8,894 nt of DNA from UBA9647 sp035506075 (GTDB taxonomy: Bacteria; Bacteroidota; Ignavibacteria; UBA10030). The DNA is taken from positions 1 through 8,894 of the forward strand of contig DATJQB010000344.1 in NCBI GenBank assembly GCA_035506075.1. The letters run 5' to 3'. The notes below the pieces were generated by a model. That model searched no databases, had not been told where the DNA came from, and was given only the letters and a program-made list of their open reading frames with translations. The translations under genes and the position numbers were made by a program. Below are positions 1-6,696 of this stretch, one piece after another (the first letter of the stretch is position 1; the number at the start of each line of letters is the position of its first letter).

Positions 1-439
1 TGTCACGCACATTTCAGAGTTCGCGAAGGCAGTCGAAGAAGCCGGAGCAGATGCAGTCTCGGTGATCAACACGCTCATCGGCATGGCAGTCGACATCCGC
101 GCACGAAAGCCGAAGTTATCCACTGTCACAGGCGGACTTTCCGGACCTGCGATCAAACCCATTGCGCTTGCTAAAGTCTATGAAGTGGCACAGGTGGTGA
201 AGATCCCAATCATCGGCATCGGTGGAATCACCAACGCGGATGATGCCGTCGAGTTCCTGCTCGTTGGCGCATCGGCAGTGCAGGTTGGTACGGCGAATTT
301 CATCGATCCGTCGACCGGTGTCAGGATTGCCGGCGGCCTCAAAGCGTACGCTGAGTCCCAGGGATTGTCCGATGTCGGACAGATCGTCGGCGCGATGGAA
401 TCAAACGTCCAGTTTTCGGTTATTCAGTCCTGGCTCTGA
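1..439 (+). CDS. pyrD: Dihydroorotate dehydrogenase, class 1B catalytic subunit (5'-truncated)
   Basis: The reading frame is open from base 2 to the TGA at 437-439, giving 145 C-terminal residues; the 5' half lies outside the window. The enzyme oxidises dihydroorotate to orotate, the fourth step of de novo UMP synthesis, using FMN. Visible are the INTLIGMAVD stretch, the GGLSGPAIKP segment, IPIIGIGGI and GASAVQVGTANF, which form the phosphate- and FMN-binding end of the TIM barrel. The GGLSGPAIKP/VGTANF combination resembles class 1B enzymes, which work with the iron-sulfur/FAD subunit PyrK and use NAD. That subclass is inferred from motif similarity, and pyrK is not visible; it may lie upstream. 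A later in-frame ATG at 62 is internal to the conserved domain and is not the real start. folC follows after 15 bp in the same frame, which suggests one transcript. Confidence 0.93.
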   Translation, partial: VTHISEFAKAVEEAGADAVSVINTLIGMAVDIRARKPKLSTVTGGLSGPAIKPIALAKVYEVAQVVKIPIIGIGGITNADDAVEFLLVGASAVQVGTANFIDPSTGVRIAGGLKAYAESQGLSDVGQIVGAMESNVQFSVIQSWL

Positions 440-454
440 TCAAATCGTTTTCCC

Positions 455-1747
455 TTGCTCACCTATTCTCAATCCATCCAGCTGCTGTTCAGTCTCGAAC
501 GTCTCGGAATGAAGTTCGGGCTTGAGGGGATCAAACGTCTCCTCAAGGAACTGAAGAACCCTCACCGGGCATTTCCCTCCATTCACGTTGCCGGGACAAA
601 CGGCAAGGGCTCGACGTCGTCGATGCTTGCGTCGATTCTTTCGGCGGCGGGCTACAAGACAGCGCTCTATACTTCCCCACACCTCGTCGACTTTGAGGAG
701 AGAATCCGGATCAACGGGAGAATGATCCCCAGGGGGGCAGTGGCGAGACTGACGACACAGCTCAAACGGTCGATCGGACGGAATAATCCGACATTTTTCG
801 AGGCGACAACTGCGATCGCGTTTGCCTGGTTTGCAGAGCAAGAGGTCGATATTGCCGTCGTTGAAACCGGACTTGGAGGTAGGCTCGACTCCACAAATGT
901 TCTGAACCCTTTGTGCTCCCTCATCACGAACATTGGCCTGGAGCACACGGAAATTCTTGGGAACACGGTCGCAAAGATCGCGTTCGAAAAGGGGGGGATC
1001 ATCAAGCCGAAGACACCGTGCATCACGGGCGTCGATGATCCAAAGGCGCTTGCTGTCATCAGGAAGATCTGCCGTGAACAAAGAGCGCAGTTGTTTTCGG
1101 CGTCACCCTTCAAAGCCAGGGTCCGATCTGCCGGTTTGGGCGGGACCGTGGTGGACTTCTCAATCGACAAAACCGCCTATCCGAAGCTGCAACTCTCGCT
1201 CGCCGGACATCACCAACTTTCCAACCTCGCCATTGCATTGAAGGCGGTCCATGTCCTGCGGAACGCGACCTCGTTCGAGATCAGCCACGAAGCCGTTTAT
1301 GCCGGACTTTCGTCCATACAGGAACGGTCCGGCCTCCTTGGACGGTTGTCGGTTGTCCATGAGAATCCATTGATTGTCGTCGATGTAGCACATAATCCGG
1401 ACGCGACATGGAACCTCCTGAATGTCTGGAAGCGTTTGAAGTGTAGGAAGCCGGTACTTGTTTTTGGGGTCGTCAAGGATAAGGATTACATGACGATGGC
1501 CCGGACGTTGGCGCGGCTCGCAGAGCGTGTGATCGTGGTTGCCGCAAGAACTCCGAGATCCCGACCCGCCAGCGACATCGCTGCAGTGTTTGAACGTTTG
1601 AATTGTGAAACGCACGCAGCACTCAGTGTTGAGGCTGGGGTGAACCTGGCAATGAATCTGGCCGGGGCCGGGGGAACGGTGCTTGTGACAGGATCGCATT
1701 TTGTTGTTGGAGAGGCGTTGGAGGCGCTGCGCCGAAAAAGGCCTTGA
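455..1747 (+). CDS. folC: Bifunctional folylpolyglutamate synthase / dihydrofolate synthase
   Basis: A 430-residue Mur-ligase-family protein that adds glutamate to dihydropteroate and to reduced folates at the expense of ATP. The ATP-binding loop GTNGKGS is at residues 47-53 and TSPHL at 73-77. The folate/Mg region has FFEATTAIAFAWF near 114-126 and ETGLGGRLDSTN at 137-148. EKGGIIKP is near 178-185, GHHQLSNLAIAL at 251-262, and the C-terminal domain signature VDVAHNPDA at 309-317. Length is normal for the family. The start is taken as TTG at 455: it is the only usual start codon between the in-frame pyrD stop and the conserved N-terminal helix. The first ATG (509) would remove 18 residues that align with the family's beginning. 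No Shine-Dalgarno sequence precedes the TTG, so translation may depend on coupling to pyrD, whose stop is 15 bp upstream. The stop codon overlaps the -35 box of the rho promoter. Confidence 0.95.
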   Translation: MLTYSQSIQLLFSLERLGMKFGLEGIKRLLKELKNPHRAFPSIHVAGTNGKGSTSSMLASILSAAGYKTALYTSPHLVDFEERIRINGRMIPRGAVARLTTQLKRSIGRNNPTFFEATTAIAFAWFAEQEVDIAVVETGLGGRLDSTNVLNPLCSLITNIGLEHTEILGNTVAKIAFEKGGIIKPKTPCITGVDDPKALAVIRKICREQRAQLFSASPFKARVRSAGLGGTVVDFSIDKTAYPKLQLSLAGHHQLSNLAIALKAVHVLRNATSFEISHEAVYAGLSSIQERSGLLGRLSVVHENPLIVVDVAHNPDATWNLLNVWKRLKCRKPVLVFGVVKDKDYMTMARTLARLAERVIVVAARTPRSRPASDIAAVFERLNCETHAALSVEAGVNLAMNLAGAGGTVLVTGSHFVVGEALEALRRKRP

Positions 1748-1772
1748 CAATCAGGGGGCGTTGGGGTATATT
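1744..1772 (+). promoter_or_regulatory. Sigma-70-type promoter for rho
   Basis: A perfect -35 box TTGACA (1744-1749) is followed by a 17-nt spacer and the -10 box TATATT (1767-1772, one mismatch to TATAAT). Transcription would start near 1779. The -35 box overlaps the folC stop codon, so the promoter sits directly at the gene boundary and gives rho a transcript separate from any pyrD-folC read-through. This is predicted from sequence only. The consensus match and ideal spacing make it the best promoter in the window. Confidence 0.78.
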
Positions 1773-1778
1773 AACGGT

Positions 1779-1957
1779 GAAGTTCATGAGGTCTCTTCCG
1801 TTCGTACCGTTTTTGACCCAACCAATTCACTTCTAATCCGTCTAATCGTTACTCCCAACCTTTGATACTTCAGGATTTGTCATCCTCGGCACGATCAGAG
1901 GATTTCGTTTCTACATTGTTCCCACTCTACTCTTTTCACGAATAGGATTGTTTTCTT
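1779..1957 (+). promoter_or_regulatory. Long untranslated leader of rho, candidate autoregulatory region
   Basis: About 179 nt separate the predicted transcription start from the rho start codon. From 1801 to 1870 the RNA-like strand has 22 C and 6 G, and from 1911 to 1940 it has 11 C and 2 G; these C-rich, G-poor, probably unstructured tracts resemble Rho utilisation (rut) sites. Between them, the segment ATCCT (1882-1886) can pair either with AGGAT upstream (1872-1876, 5-nt loop) or, extended by one base, with GAGGAT downstream (1898-1903, 10-nt loop). The two hairpins exclude each other. A 16-codon ORF begins at 1786. In E. coli, rho is controlled by Rho-dependent attenuation in its own leader; a similar role here is inferred. 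Confidence 0.45.
1786..1836 (+). CDS. Possible 16-residue leader ORF before rho (doubtful)
   Basis: An ATG at 1786 opens a 16-codon frame, MRSLPFVPFLTQPIHF, ending at TAA 1834-1836 and lying wholly inside the rho leader. GGTGA (1776-1780) is 5 nt upstream and resembles a Shine-Dalgarno, but the predicted transcription start near 1779 would cut most of it off, leaving a nearly leaderless message. E. coli rho has a leader ORF too, but I see no recognisable sequence similarity. A chance ORF of this length is common, so this is listed only because of its position. Confidence 0.15.
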   Translation: MRSLPFVPFLTQPIHF

Positions 1958-3211
1958 ATGCCAATGGACATCACCGAACTCAAGTCCAAAAAGATCGCTG
2001 AGCTAAATCAGATTGCGAAAGAACTCAACATTTCCGGTTACAGCGATCTTCGGAAGCAAGAACTGATATTCAAGATCCTTGAGGCACAGACGACCAAAGA
2101 CGGCCTGAGCTTCAGCAAGGGTGTTCTTGAGGTTCTTCCGGACGGGTACGGCTTCCTCCGATCAGTCAACTACAACTACCTGCCGTCGCCGGACGATATT
2201 TATGTGTCCCCCTCGCAGATCAAGAAATTTGGTCTTCGGACAGGAGACAGCGTGAGCGGCCAGGTTCGCCCCCCGAAGGAGGGAGAGCGGTTCTTCGCAT
2301 TGCTGCGCGTTGAGGCGGTCAACGACGATCACCCGGATGTTATCCGGGAGCGGACGTTATTTGACAACCTGACCCCGCTGTACCCGACCAATCGGCTCAA
2401 ACTGGAGACCGTGCCGGGTGAATACTCGATGCGCATCATGGATTTGCTCGCACCGATCGGCAAGGGGCAGCGCGGCATGATCGTTTCTCCGCCAAAGGCT
2501 GGAAAGACAATCCTTCTGCAGAAGATCGCCAACAGCATCATCCGGAACCATCCCGAAGTCAAACTCATCGTCCTGCTAATCGACGAGCGGCCCGAGGAAG
2601 TGACCGATATGGAACGAACGGTGAGTGCTGAAGTCGTCAGCTCGACGTTCGACGAACCGCCCGAGCGGCACGTTCAGGTCTCCGACATGGTGCTTGAGAA
2701 GGCGAAGCGTCTTGTTGAGGCGAAGAAAGATGTTGTCATTCTGCTCGATAGTATTACACGCTTGGCGCGTGCGCACAACACAGTGATCCCCCATAGCGGC
2801 AAGATCCTCTCCGGCGGTGTGGACGCGAATGCGCTCCATCGTCCGAAACGGTTCTTCGGTGCAGCCCGAAACATCGAAGAAGGGGGAAGCCTGACGATCA
2901 TCGCAACCGCGCTCGTCGAAACTGGCAGCCGCATGGACGAGGTGATTTTCGAAGAGTTCAAGGGAACGGGCAACAACGAAATCGTGCTCGATCGCAAGCT
3001 GAGCGATCGACGTGTGTTCCCTGCCATCGATGTGAACCGGTCCGGAACCCGAAAGGAAGAACTTCTGCAGGATGCCGAAGAGCTCAACCGGGTTTGGATC
3101 ATCCGCAAATTGCTGAGTGACCTCACGCCTGTCGAGGCGATGGAGTTCCTGCTGGAGAAAATGCGTGGCACGAAATCGAACAAGGAATTCCTCAAATCGA
3201 TGAACAGTTGA
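1958..3211 (+). CDS. rho: Transcription termination factor Rho
   Basis: A 417-residue hexameric RNA-dependent ATPase/helicase that ends transcription of untranslated RNA. The N-terminal helical Rho_N region spans about residues 3-45. The cold-shock-like RNA-binding domain spans about 50-120, with the RNP1 motif GYGFLR at 63-68. The RecA-type motor follows: Walker A PPKAGKT at 178-184, Walker B VILLD at 260-264, the Q-loop SGGVDANALHRPKRF at 285-299, and GTGNNE and NRSGTRKEELL near the C-terminus. Length and motif positions closely match E. coli Rho (419 residues), and there is no long N-terminal insertion like that of some other lineages. The start is ATG 1958, with AGGA at 1944-1947 ten bases upstream; a second ATG two codons later is spaced less well. 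The gene has its own promoter and a long leader. It ends 78 bp before the thiolase gene with no clear terminator, so read-through is possible. Confidence 0.98.
   Translation: MPMDITELKSKKIAELNQIAKELNISGYSDLRKQELIFKILEAQTTKDGLSFSKGVLEVLPDGYGFLRSVNYNYLPSPDDIYVSPSQIKKFGLRTGDSVSGQVRPPKEGERFFALLRVEAVNDDHPDVIRERTLFDNLTPLYPTNRLKLETVPGEYSMRIMDLLAPIGKGQRGMIVSPPKAGKTILLQKIANSIIRNHPEVKLIVLLIDERPEEVTDMERTVSAEVVSSTFDEPPERHVQVSDMVLEKAKRLVEAKKDVVILLDSITRLARAHNTVIPHSGKILSGGVDANALHRPKRFFGAARNIEEGGSLTIIATALVETGSRMDEVIFEEFKGTGNNEIVLDRKLSDRRVFPAIDVNRSGTRKEELLQDAEELNRVWIIRKLLSDLTPVEAMEFLLEKMRGTKSNKEFLKSMNS
2988..3010 (+). repeat. Perfect 8-bp inverted repeat within rho
   Basis: TCGATCGC (2988-2995) and GCGATCGA (3003-3010) are exact reverse complements around a 7-nt loop, AAGCTGA. 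The element lies in the coding region for LDRKLSDR. It could form a stable hairpin in mRNA, or it may simply follow from the repeated Asp-Arg codons. There is no T-tract, so it is not an intrinsic terminator. Confidence 0.5.
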
Positions 3212-3289
3212 CAAGAGCAGCAGAGCTGTCTGTGAAGTCGTTGGGTGCGGGTCCTTCCTGATTGTTCCATCATTCCGAAAGAACGTGAT

Positions 3290-4471
3290 ATGGCAAGCGA
3301 TGCCGTCATCGTGAGTGCCTGCAGGACTCCTATTGGCTCGTTCATGGGATCGCTGTCTCCTGTCAGTGCTCCGAAGTTGGGGGCGCTCGTCGTCGAGGAG
3401 GCGGTACGGCGTGCGGGAGTCGCCAAGAGTGAGATCCAGGAAGTGATCATGGGCAATGTTCTGCCTGCCGGCCTCGGGCAGGCGCCTGCGCGGCAAGCTG
3501 CGCTCTTTGCAGGACTTCCTGATTCGGTCGAATGCCTGACGATCAACAAGATGTGCGGGTCGGGGCTCAAAGCAGTGATGCTGGGGGCGCAGGCCATTCA
3601 GCTTGGAGATTCGAACGCGATTGTCGCGGGAGGCATGGAAAGCATGTCGAATGCCCCCTACCTGCTTCAGAAGGCGCGTGACGGGTATCGCATGGGTGAC
3701 GGGAAAATCATCGACTCGATGATACGGGATGGACTGTGGGATGTCTACAACGACTTCCACATGGGTAACGCGGCCGAGATCTGTGCGAAGGAATGCGCGA
3801 TTCCGCGCGAGTCCCAGGATGAGTACGCAATCCTGAGCTATAAACGAGCTCAGAGCGCGTGTTCTGAAGGTCGGTTCGCTGAAGAGATCCTGCCTGTGAC
3901 GATCAAGGGCAAGCAGGGGGACACAATCCTCGCGCAGGACGAGGAACCGTTCAAAACGAATTTCGAGAAGGTACCGAAGCTCAAGCCTGCCTTTCAGCCT
4001 GACGGAACCGTGACGGCGGCGAATGCATCGAAGGTAAACGATGGAGCGGCGGCATTGACAATCATGTCGTCTTCGAAAGCATCTGCTCTCGGCATACAGC
4101 CGATCGCCCGCATCGTGGGGTTCGTCTCGTCGGCGAAGAAGCCGGAATGGTTCACAACCGCTCCGGCTGACGCTATCGCAAAGGTCCTGTCGAAATGCAG
4201 GATGAAGCCTGACGATATCGACTTGTACGAAATAAATGAAGCTTTCGCCGTTGTGTCTCTGGCGGTGCAGAAGCTCGTCGGCATTCAGACCGATCGACTC
4301 AATGTCAACGGCGGCGCAGTCGCGCTCGGCCATCCGATTGGCGCAAGCGGTGCACGTATTCTTGTCACGCTCCTCCACGCTCTTCGTCAGCGAAAGAAGA
4401 GTCTCGGGCTGGCTGCTATCTGCATCGGCGGTGGAGAGGCGAGTGCAATGGTTATTGAAGTTCTGTCATAG
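3290..4471 (+). CDS. Acetyl-CoA C-acetyltransferase (thiolase)
   Basis: A 393-residue thiolase that condenses two acetyl-CoA to acetoacetyl-CoA, or cleaves it in the reverse direction, in the cytoplasm. The nucleophilic Cys89 lies in NKMCGSGLKA, His348 in GHPIGASGAR and the proton-transfer Cys378 in CIGGGEASA. These positions coincide with those of the well-studied Zoogloea thiolase (89, 348, 378). GGMESMSNAPY, DFHMGNAAE and NEAFA are also conserved. The frame could begin at GTG 3245, but ATG 3290 gives the usual family N-terminus (AVIVSACRTPIG); only a weak A/G-rich stretch precedes it. A preference for acetoacetyl-CoA over longer 3-ketoacyl-CoA is inferred from the hydroxybutyryl-CoA dehydrogenase that follows; a broader 3-ketoacyl-CoA thiolase is possible. 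The next gene starts 35 bp downstream, probably in the same operon. I saw no convincing promoter in the 78 bp after rho. Confidence 0.94.
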   Translation: MASDAVIVSACRTPIGSFMGSLSPVSAPKLGALVVEEAVRRAGVAKSEIQEVIMGNVLPAGLGQAPARQAALFAGLPDSVECLTINKMCGSGLKAVMLGAQAIQLGDSNAIVAGGMESMSNAPYLLQKARDGYRMGDGKIIDSMIRDGLWDVYNDFHMGNAAEICAKECAIPRESQDEYAILSYKRAQSACSEGRFAEEILPVTIKGKQGDTILAQDEEPFKTNFEKVPKLKPAFQPDGTVTAANASKVNDGAAALTIMSSSKASALGIQPIARIVGFVSSAKKPEWFTTAPADAIAKVLSKCRMKPDDIDLYEINEAFAVVSLAVQKLVGIQTDRLNVNGGAVALGHPIGASGARILVTLLHALRQRKKSLGLAAICIGGGEASAMVIEVLS

Positions 4472-4493
4472 CATCGATGTCCATTCTTCAGTC

Positions 4494-4498
4494 GGGGA
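4494..4498 (+). promoter_or_regulatory. Ribosome binding site deciding the 3-hydroxybutyryl-CoA dehydrogenase start
   Basis: GGGGA lies 8 nt before ATG 4507. The earlier in-frame ATG at 4477 has no purine-rich sequence in front of it. This favours the downstream start, which also gives the usual short N-terminus before the Rossmann fold. Confidence 0.6.
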
Positions 4499-4506
4499 AA
4501 TCGCTT

Positions 4507-5376
4507 ATGCAGGAGAATCAGATCAAGAATATTACCGTGGTAGGTGCCGGCACGATGGGAAACGGGATTGCGCATACGTTTGCCCAGTTCGGCTACTCGG
4601 TGACGCTGCACGACGTCAAGCAAGACTCTATCGACCGCGGTCTGGAAGCAATCAGGTCGAATCTTGATCGCCAGGTGAAAAAGGGAACGATCACCGGCGC
4701 GCAGAAGGAAGAGACGTTGGCGAAGATCAGGACCAGCGTGAGCCTCGAGGATTCCTGCCGGGAAGCACAGATCATCATCGAAGCCGCGACAGAAAACGAG
4801 GCGGTCAAACAGCGGCTCTTCAAGGATTTCGATAAACTTGCTCTGCCATCGTCGATTCTTGCCACGAACACTTCTTCGATATCGATCACCGGGCTCGCTT
4901 CGCAGACTTCGAGGGCTGACAAGGTCATCGGCATGCATTTCATGAACCCGGTGCCCGTCATGAAGCTTGTCGAAGTCATACGCGGCCTTTCGACATCAGA
5001 CGAAACATGTGCAGCCGTCATGAAGCTTGCAGAGTCGCTTGGAAAAGTGGCTGTGGAAGTCAACGACTACCCGGGCTTTGTGGCCAACCGGATCCTGATG
5101 CCGATGCTGAACGAAGCGATGTATTGCGTGATGGAAGGAGTCGCATCTCCGGAAGCGGTTGACACGGTCATGAAACTTGGAATGAACCACCCGATGGGGC
5201 CGCTCGTCCTCGCAGACTTCATTGGACTGGATGTGTGCCTTTCAATCATGGAAGTGTTGTACGAAGGGCTCGGTGATCCAAAGTATCGCCCCTGTCCGTT
5301 GTTAAAGAAAATGGTAGCAGCGGGCCATCTCGGAAAAAAATCGGGGCAGGGGTTCTATCCATATCCAAGAAGTTGA
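4507..5376 (+). CDS. 3-hydroxybutyryl-CoA dehydrogenase
   Basis: A 289-residue NAD(P)-dependent enzyme that interconverts acetoacetyl-CoA and 3-hydroxybutyryl-CoA. The Rossmann loop GAGTMGNGIA is near residues 13-22, followed by the end-of-strand LHDV. ATNTSSISI is near 119-127. The catalytic dyad is His144 (in MHFMNPVPVMKLVE) and Glu156. FVANRILMPMLNEA and the C-terminal dimerisation domain with GMNHPMGPLVLADFIGLD and GKKSGQGFYPY complete the fold. Length is typical of the stand-alone bacterial enzyme; it is not fused to a crotonase domain. An upstream ATG (4477) would add ten unconserved residues, and the better ribosome site supports 4507. The acyl-CoA dehydrogenase gene begins 9 bp after its stop. 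Longer 3-hydroxyacyl-CoA substrates cannot be excluded from sequence. Confidence 0.94.
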   Translation: MQENQIKNITVVGAGTMGNGIAHTFAQFGYSVTLHDVKQDSIDRGLEAIRSNLDRQVKKGTITGAQKEETLAKIRTSVSLEDSCREAQIIIEAATENEAVKQRLFKDFDKLALPSSILATNTSSISITGLASQTSRADKVIGMHFMNPVPVMKLVEVIRGLSTSDETCAAVMKLAESLGKVAVEVNDYPGFVANRILMPMLNEAMYCVMEGVASPEAVDTVMKLGMNHPMGPLVLADFIGLDVCLSIMEVLYEGLGDPKYRPCPLLKKMVAAGHLGKKSGQGFYPYPRS

Positions 5377-5385
5377 CGGGGAATC

Positions 5386-6525
5386 ATGGACTTCCAGCTG
5401 AGCGAAATGCATCAAATGATCCGGGAGACAGCCCGGAAGTTTGCACAGGATGAGCTCGCGCCGACAGTGCTCGAACGTGACGAGAAGGAACTGTTCCCGT
5501 ACGATGCGGTCAGGAAAATGGGAGAACTCGGATTCATGGGGATGATGGTCCCGGAGCAGTACGGCGGTGCCGGTCTTGACACGGTTGCGTACGTCCTGGC
5601 GCTCGAAGAGATCGGAAAGGTTGATGCGTCGGCATGCGTCATCATGTCCGTCAACAATTCGCTCGTTTGCTGGGGGCTCGACAACTACGGATCGGAAGAA
5701 CAGAAGCAGAAGTTTCTCGTTGATCTGGCATCGGGGAAAAAACTCGGCGCATTCGCCCTGTCAGAACCTGAGGCCGGAAGCGACGCGACAAATCAGCGAA
5801 CGACGGCGACACGGGACGGTGAGAGCTACATCCTGAACGGCACCAAAAATTTCATAACAAACGGCTCGAATGCCGATGTGGTGCTTGTCATTGCCTCGAC
5901 AGACCGCTCGAAAGGATCGCGGGGGACGAGCGCGTTCATCGTCGAACGCGGCATACCGGGGTTCTCGGTGGCGAAGAAAGAAAAAAAAATGGGCATCCGC
6001 AGTTCGGACACCGTCTCGCTGGCGTTCGAGGATTGCCGCATCCCTGTTCAGAACAGGATTGGAGATGAGGGGTTCGGCATCAAGTTTGCCTTAAGGACAC
6101 TCGACGGCGGGAGGATAGGCATTGCAACCCAGGCACTCGCAATTGCCGAGGCTTCGCTCGAAGCGTCCATCAAGTACAGTAAAGAGCGAAAGGCGTTCGA
6201 CAAGCCGATCGCGGATCTGCAGGCAATTCAATTCAAACTGGCGGAGATGGCGACGAGCATCGAAGCGTCGCGCCATCTCGTACTCCACGCTGCAATGCTC
6301 AAGGACCGGAAGGAGCCGTATGCCAGTGAGGCGGCAATGGCCAAGCTCTTCGCGTCGAGGACTGCTGTTGAGTGCGCCCTCGAGGCTGTGCAGATCCACG
6401 GAGGGTACGGTTACATGAGAGAGTACCATGTCGAGCGGTACCTGCGCGATGCGAAGATCACGGAGATCTATGAAGGGACGTCCGAAATTCAGAAGATCGT
6501 GATCTCGCGGGCGCTGCTCCAGTGA
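5386..6525 (+). CDS. Acyl-CoA dehydrogenase, short-chain (butyryl-CoA) type
   Basis: A 379-residue FAD flavoenzyme that introduces the alpha-beta double bond in acyl-CoA and passes electrons to electron-transfer flavoprotein. The order is an N-terminal helical domain, a middle beta domain with ALSEPEAGSDA (124-134) and NGTKNFITNG (151-160), and a C-terminal helical domain with QIHGGYGYMRE (336-346). The catalytic base is Glu363 in IYEGTSEIQ. Length and this Glu position match short/medium-chain enzymes rather than the long-chain type, whose base lies elsewhere. GGGGA stands only 3 nt before the ATG, a tight spacing. The gene follows the hydroxybutyryl-CoA dehydrogenase by 9 bp and ends the operon at a strong terminator. 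An A9 run at 5981-5989 encodes part of AKKEKKMG; the frame is intact. Chain-length preference is inferred. No etfAB is in the window. Confidence 0.94.
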   Translation: MDFQLSEMHQMIRETARKFAQDELAPTVLERDEKELFPYDAVRKMGELGFMGMMVPEQYGGAGLDTVAYVLALEEIGKVDASACVIMSVNNSLVCWGLDNYGSEEQKQKFLVDLASGKKLGAFALSEPEAGSDATNQRTTATRDGESYILNGTKNFITNGSNADVVLVIASTDRSKGSRGTSAFIVERGIPGFSVAKKEKKMGIRSSDTVSLAFEDCRIPVQNRIGDEGFGIKFALRTLDGGRIGIATQALAIAEASLEASIKYSKERKAFDKPIADLQAIQFKLAEMATSIEASRHLVLHAAMLKDRKEPYASEAAMAKLFASRTAVECALEAVQIHGGYGYMREYHVERYLRDAKITEIYEGTSEIQKIVISRALLQ

Positions 6526-6555
6526 CATGCGATCAAATTTGTACGCTGTGACAAG

Positions 6556-6582
6556 AAAGGCGACCACCGTGTCGCCTTTTTT
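6556..6582 (+). terminator. Intrinsic terminator after the acyl-CoA dehydrogenase gene
   Basis: A perfect 9-bp stem, AAAGGCGAC (6556-6564) with GTCGCCTTT (6571-6579), encloses a 6-nt loop CACCGT. The right arm runs into six consecutive T (6577-6582). It begins 31 nt after the stop codon of the acyl-CoA dehydrogenase gene and marks the end of the beta-oxidation operon. Confidence 0.92.
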
Positions 6583-6667
6583 CGTATGCTATCTCCTTGA
6601 GCTGTCTCTCTATGAGATCACCGGTCGCTCTCTAGTAACCATGAACTGTCAGTGGTTTTTGCGCTCC

Positions 6668-6696
6668 TTGTTTTTCCTCGCAAGTTTTGGTACTAT
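6668..6696 (+). promoter_or_regulatory. Probable promoter for the lemA operon
   Basis: TTGTTT (6668-6673) and TACTAT (6691-6696) are separated by 17 nt, and a TGG (6688-6690) directly before the -10 box gives an extended -10 element. Transcription would start near 6703 and leave a leader of about 134 nt before lemA. It lies downstream of the terminator, where a new promoter is needed. The match is moderate, so the exact site is uncertain. Confidence 0.5.

Noticed and set aside
440..1750. Minus-strand frames of 213, 167 and 196 codons opposite folC.
   Set aside because: They lie entirely antisense to a well-supported gene and show no family motifs or ribosome sites.
3208..3236. TTGACA overlapping the rho stop codon as a possible promoter for the thiolase operon.
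   Set aside because: At a 17-nt spacing the -10 candidate is TGTGAA, which matches the consensus at only three positions. TTGAC also appears at the stop of the hydroxybutyryl-CoA dehydrogenase gene, simply because a codon ending in T precedes TGA.
3212..3289. Possible terminator after rho, from a small GCAGC/GCTGT stem.
   Set aside because: The stem is short with a 3-nt loop and a G-T pair, and no T-tract follows.
2576..4378. A 600-codon open frame on the minus strand, opposite rho and the thiolase gene, the longest open frame in the window.
   Set aside because: It spans two certain plus-strand genes and their gap, its translation is rich in Arg, His and Asp with no recognisable motif, and it is explained by the codon bias of the genes on the other strand.
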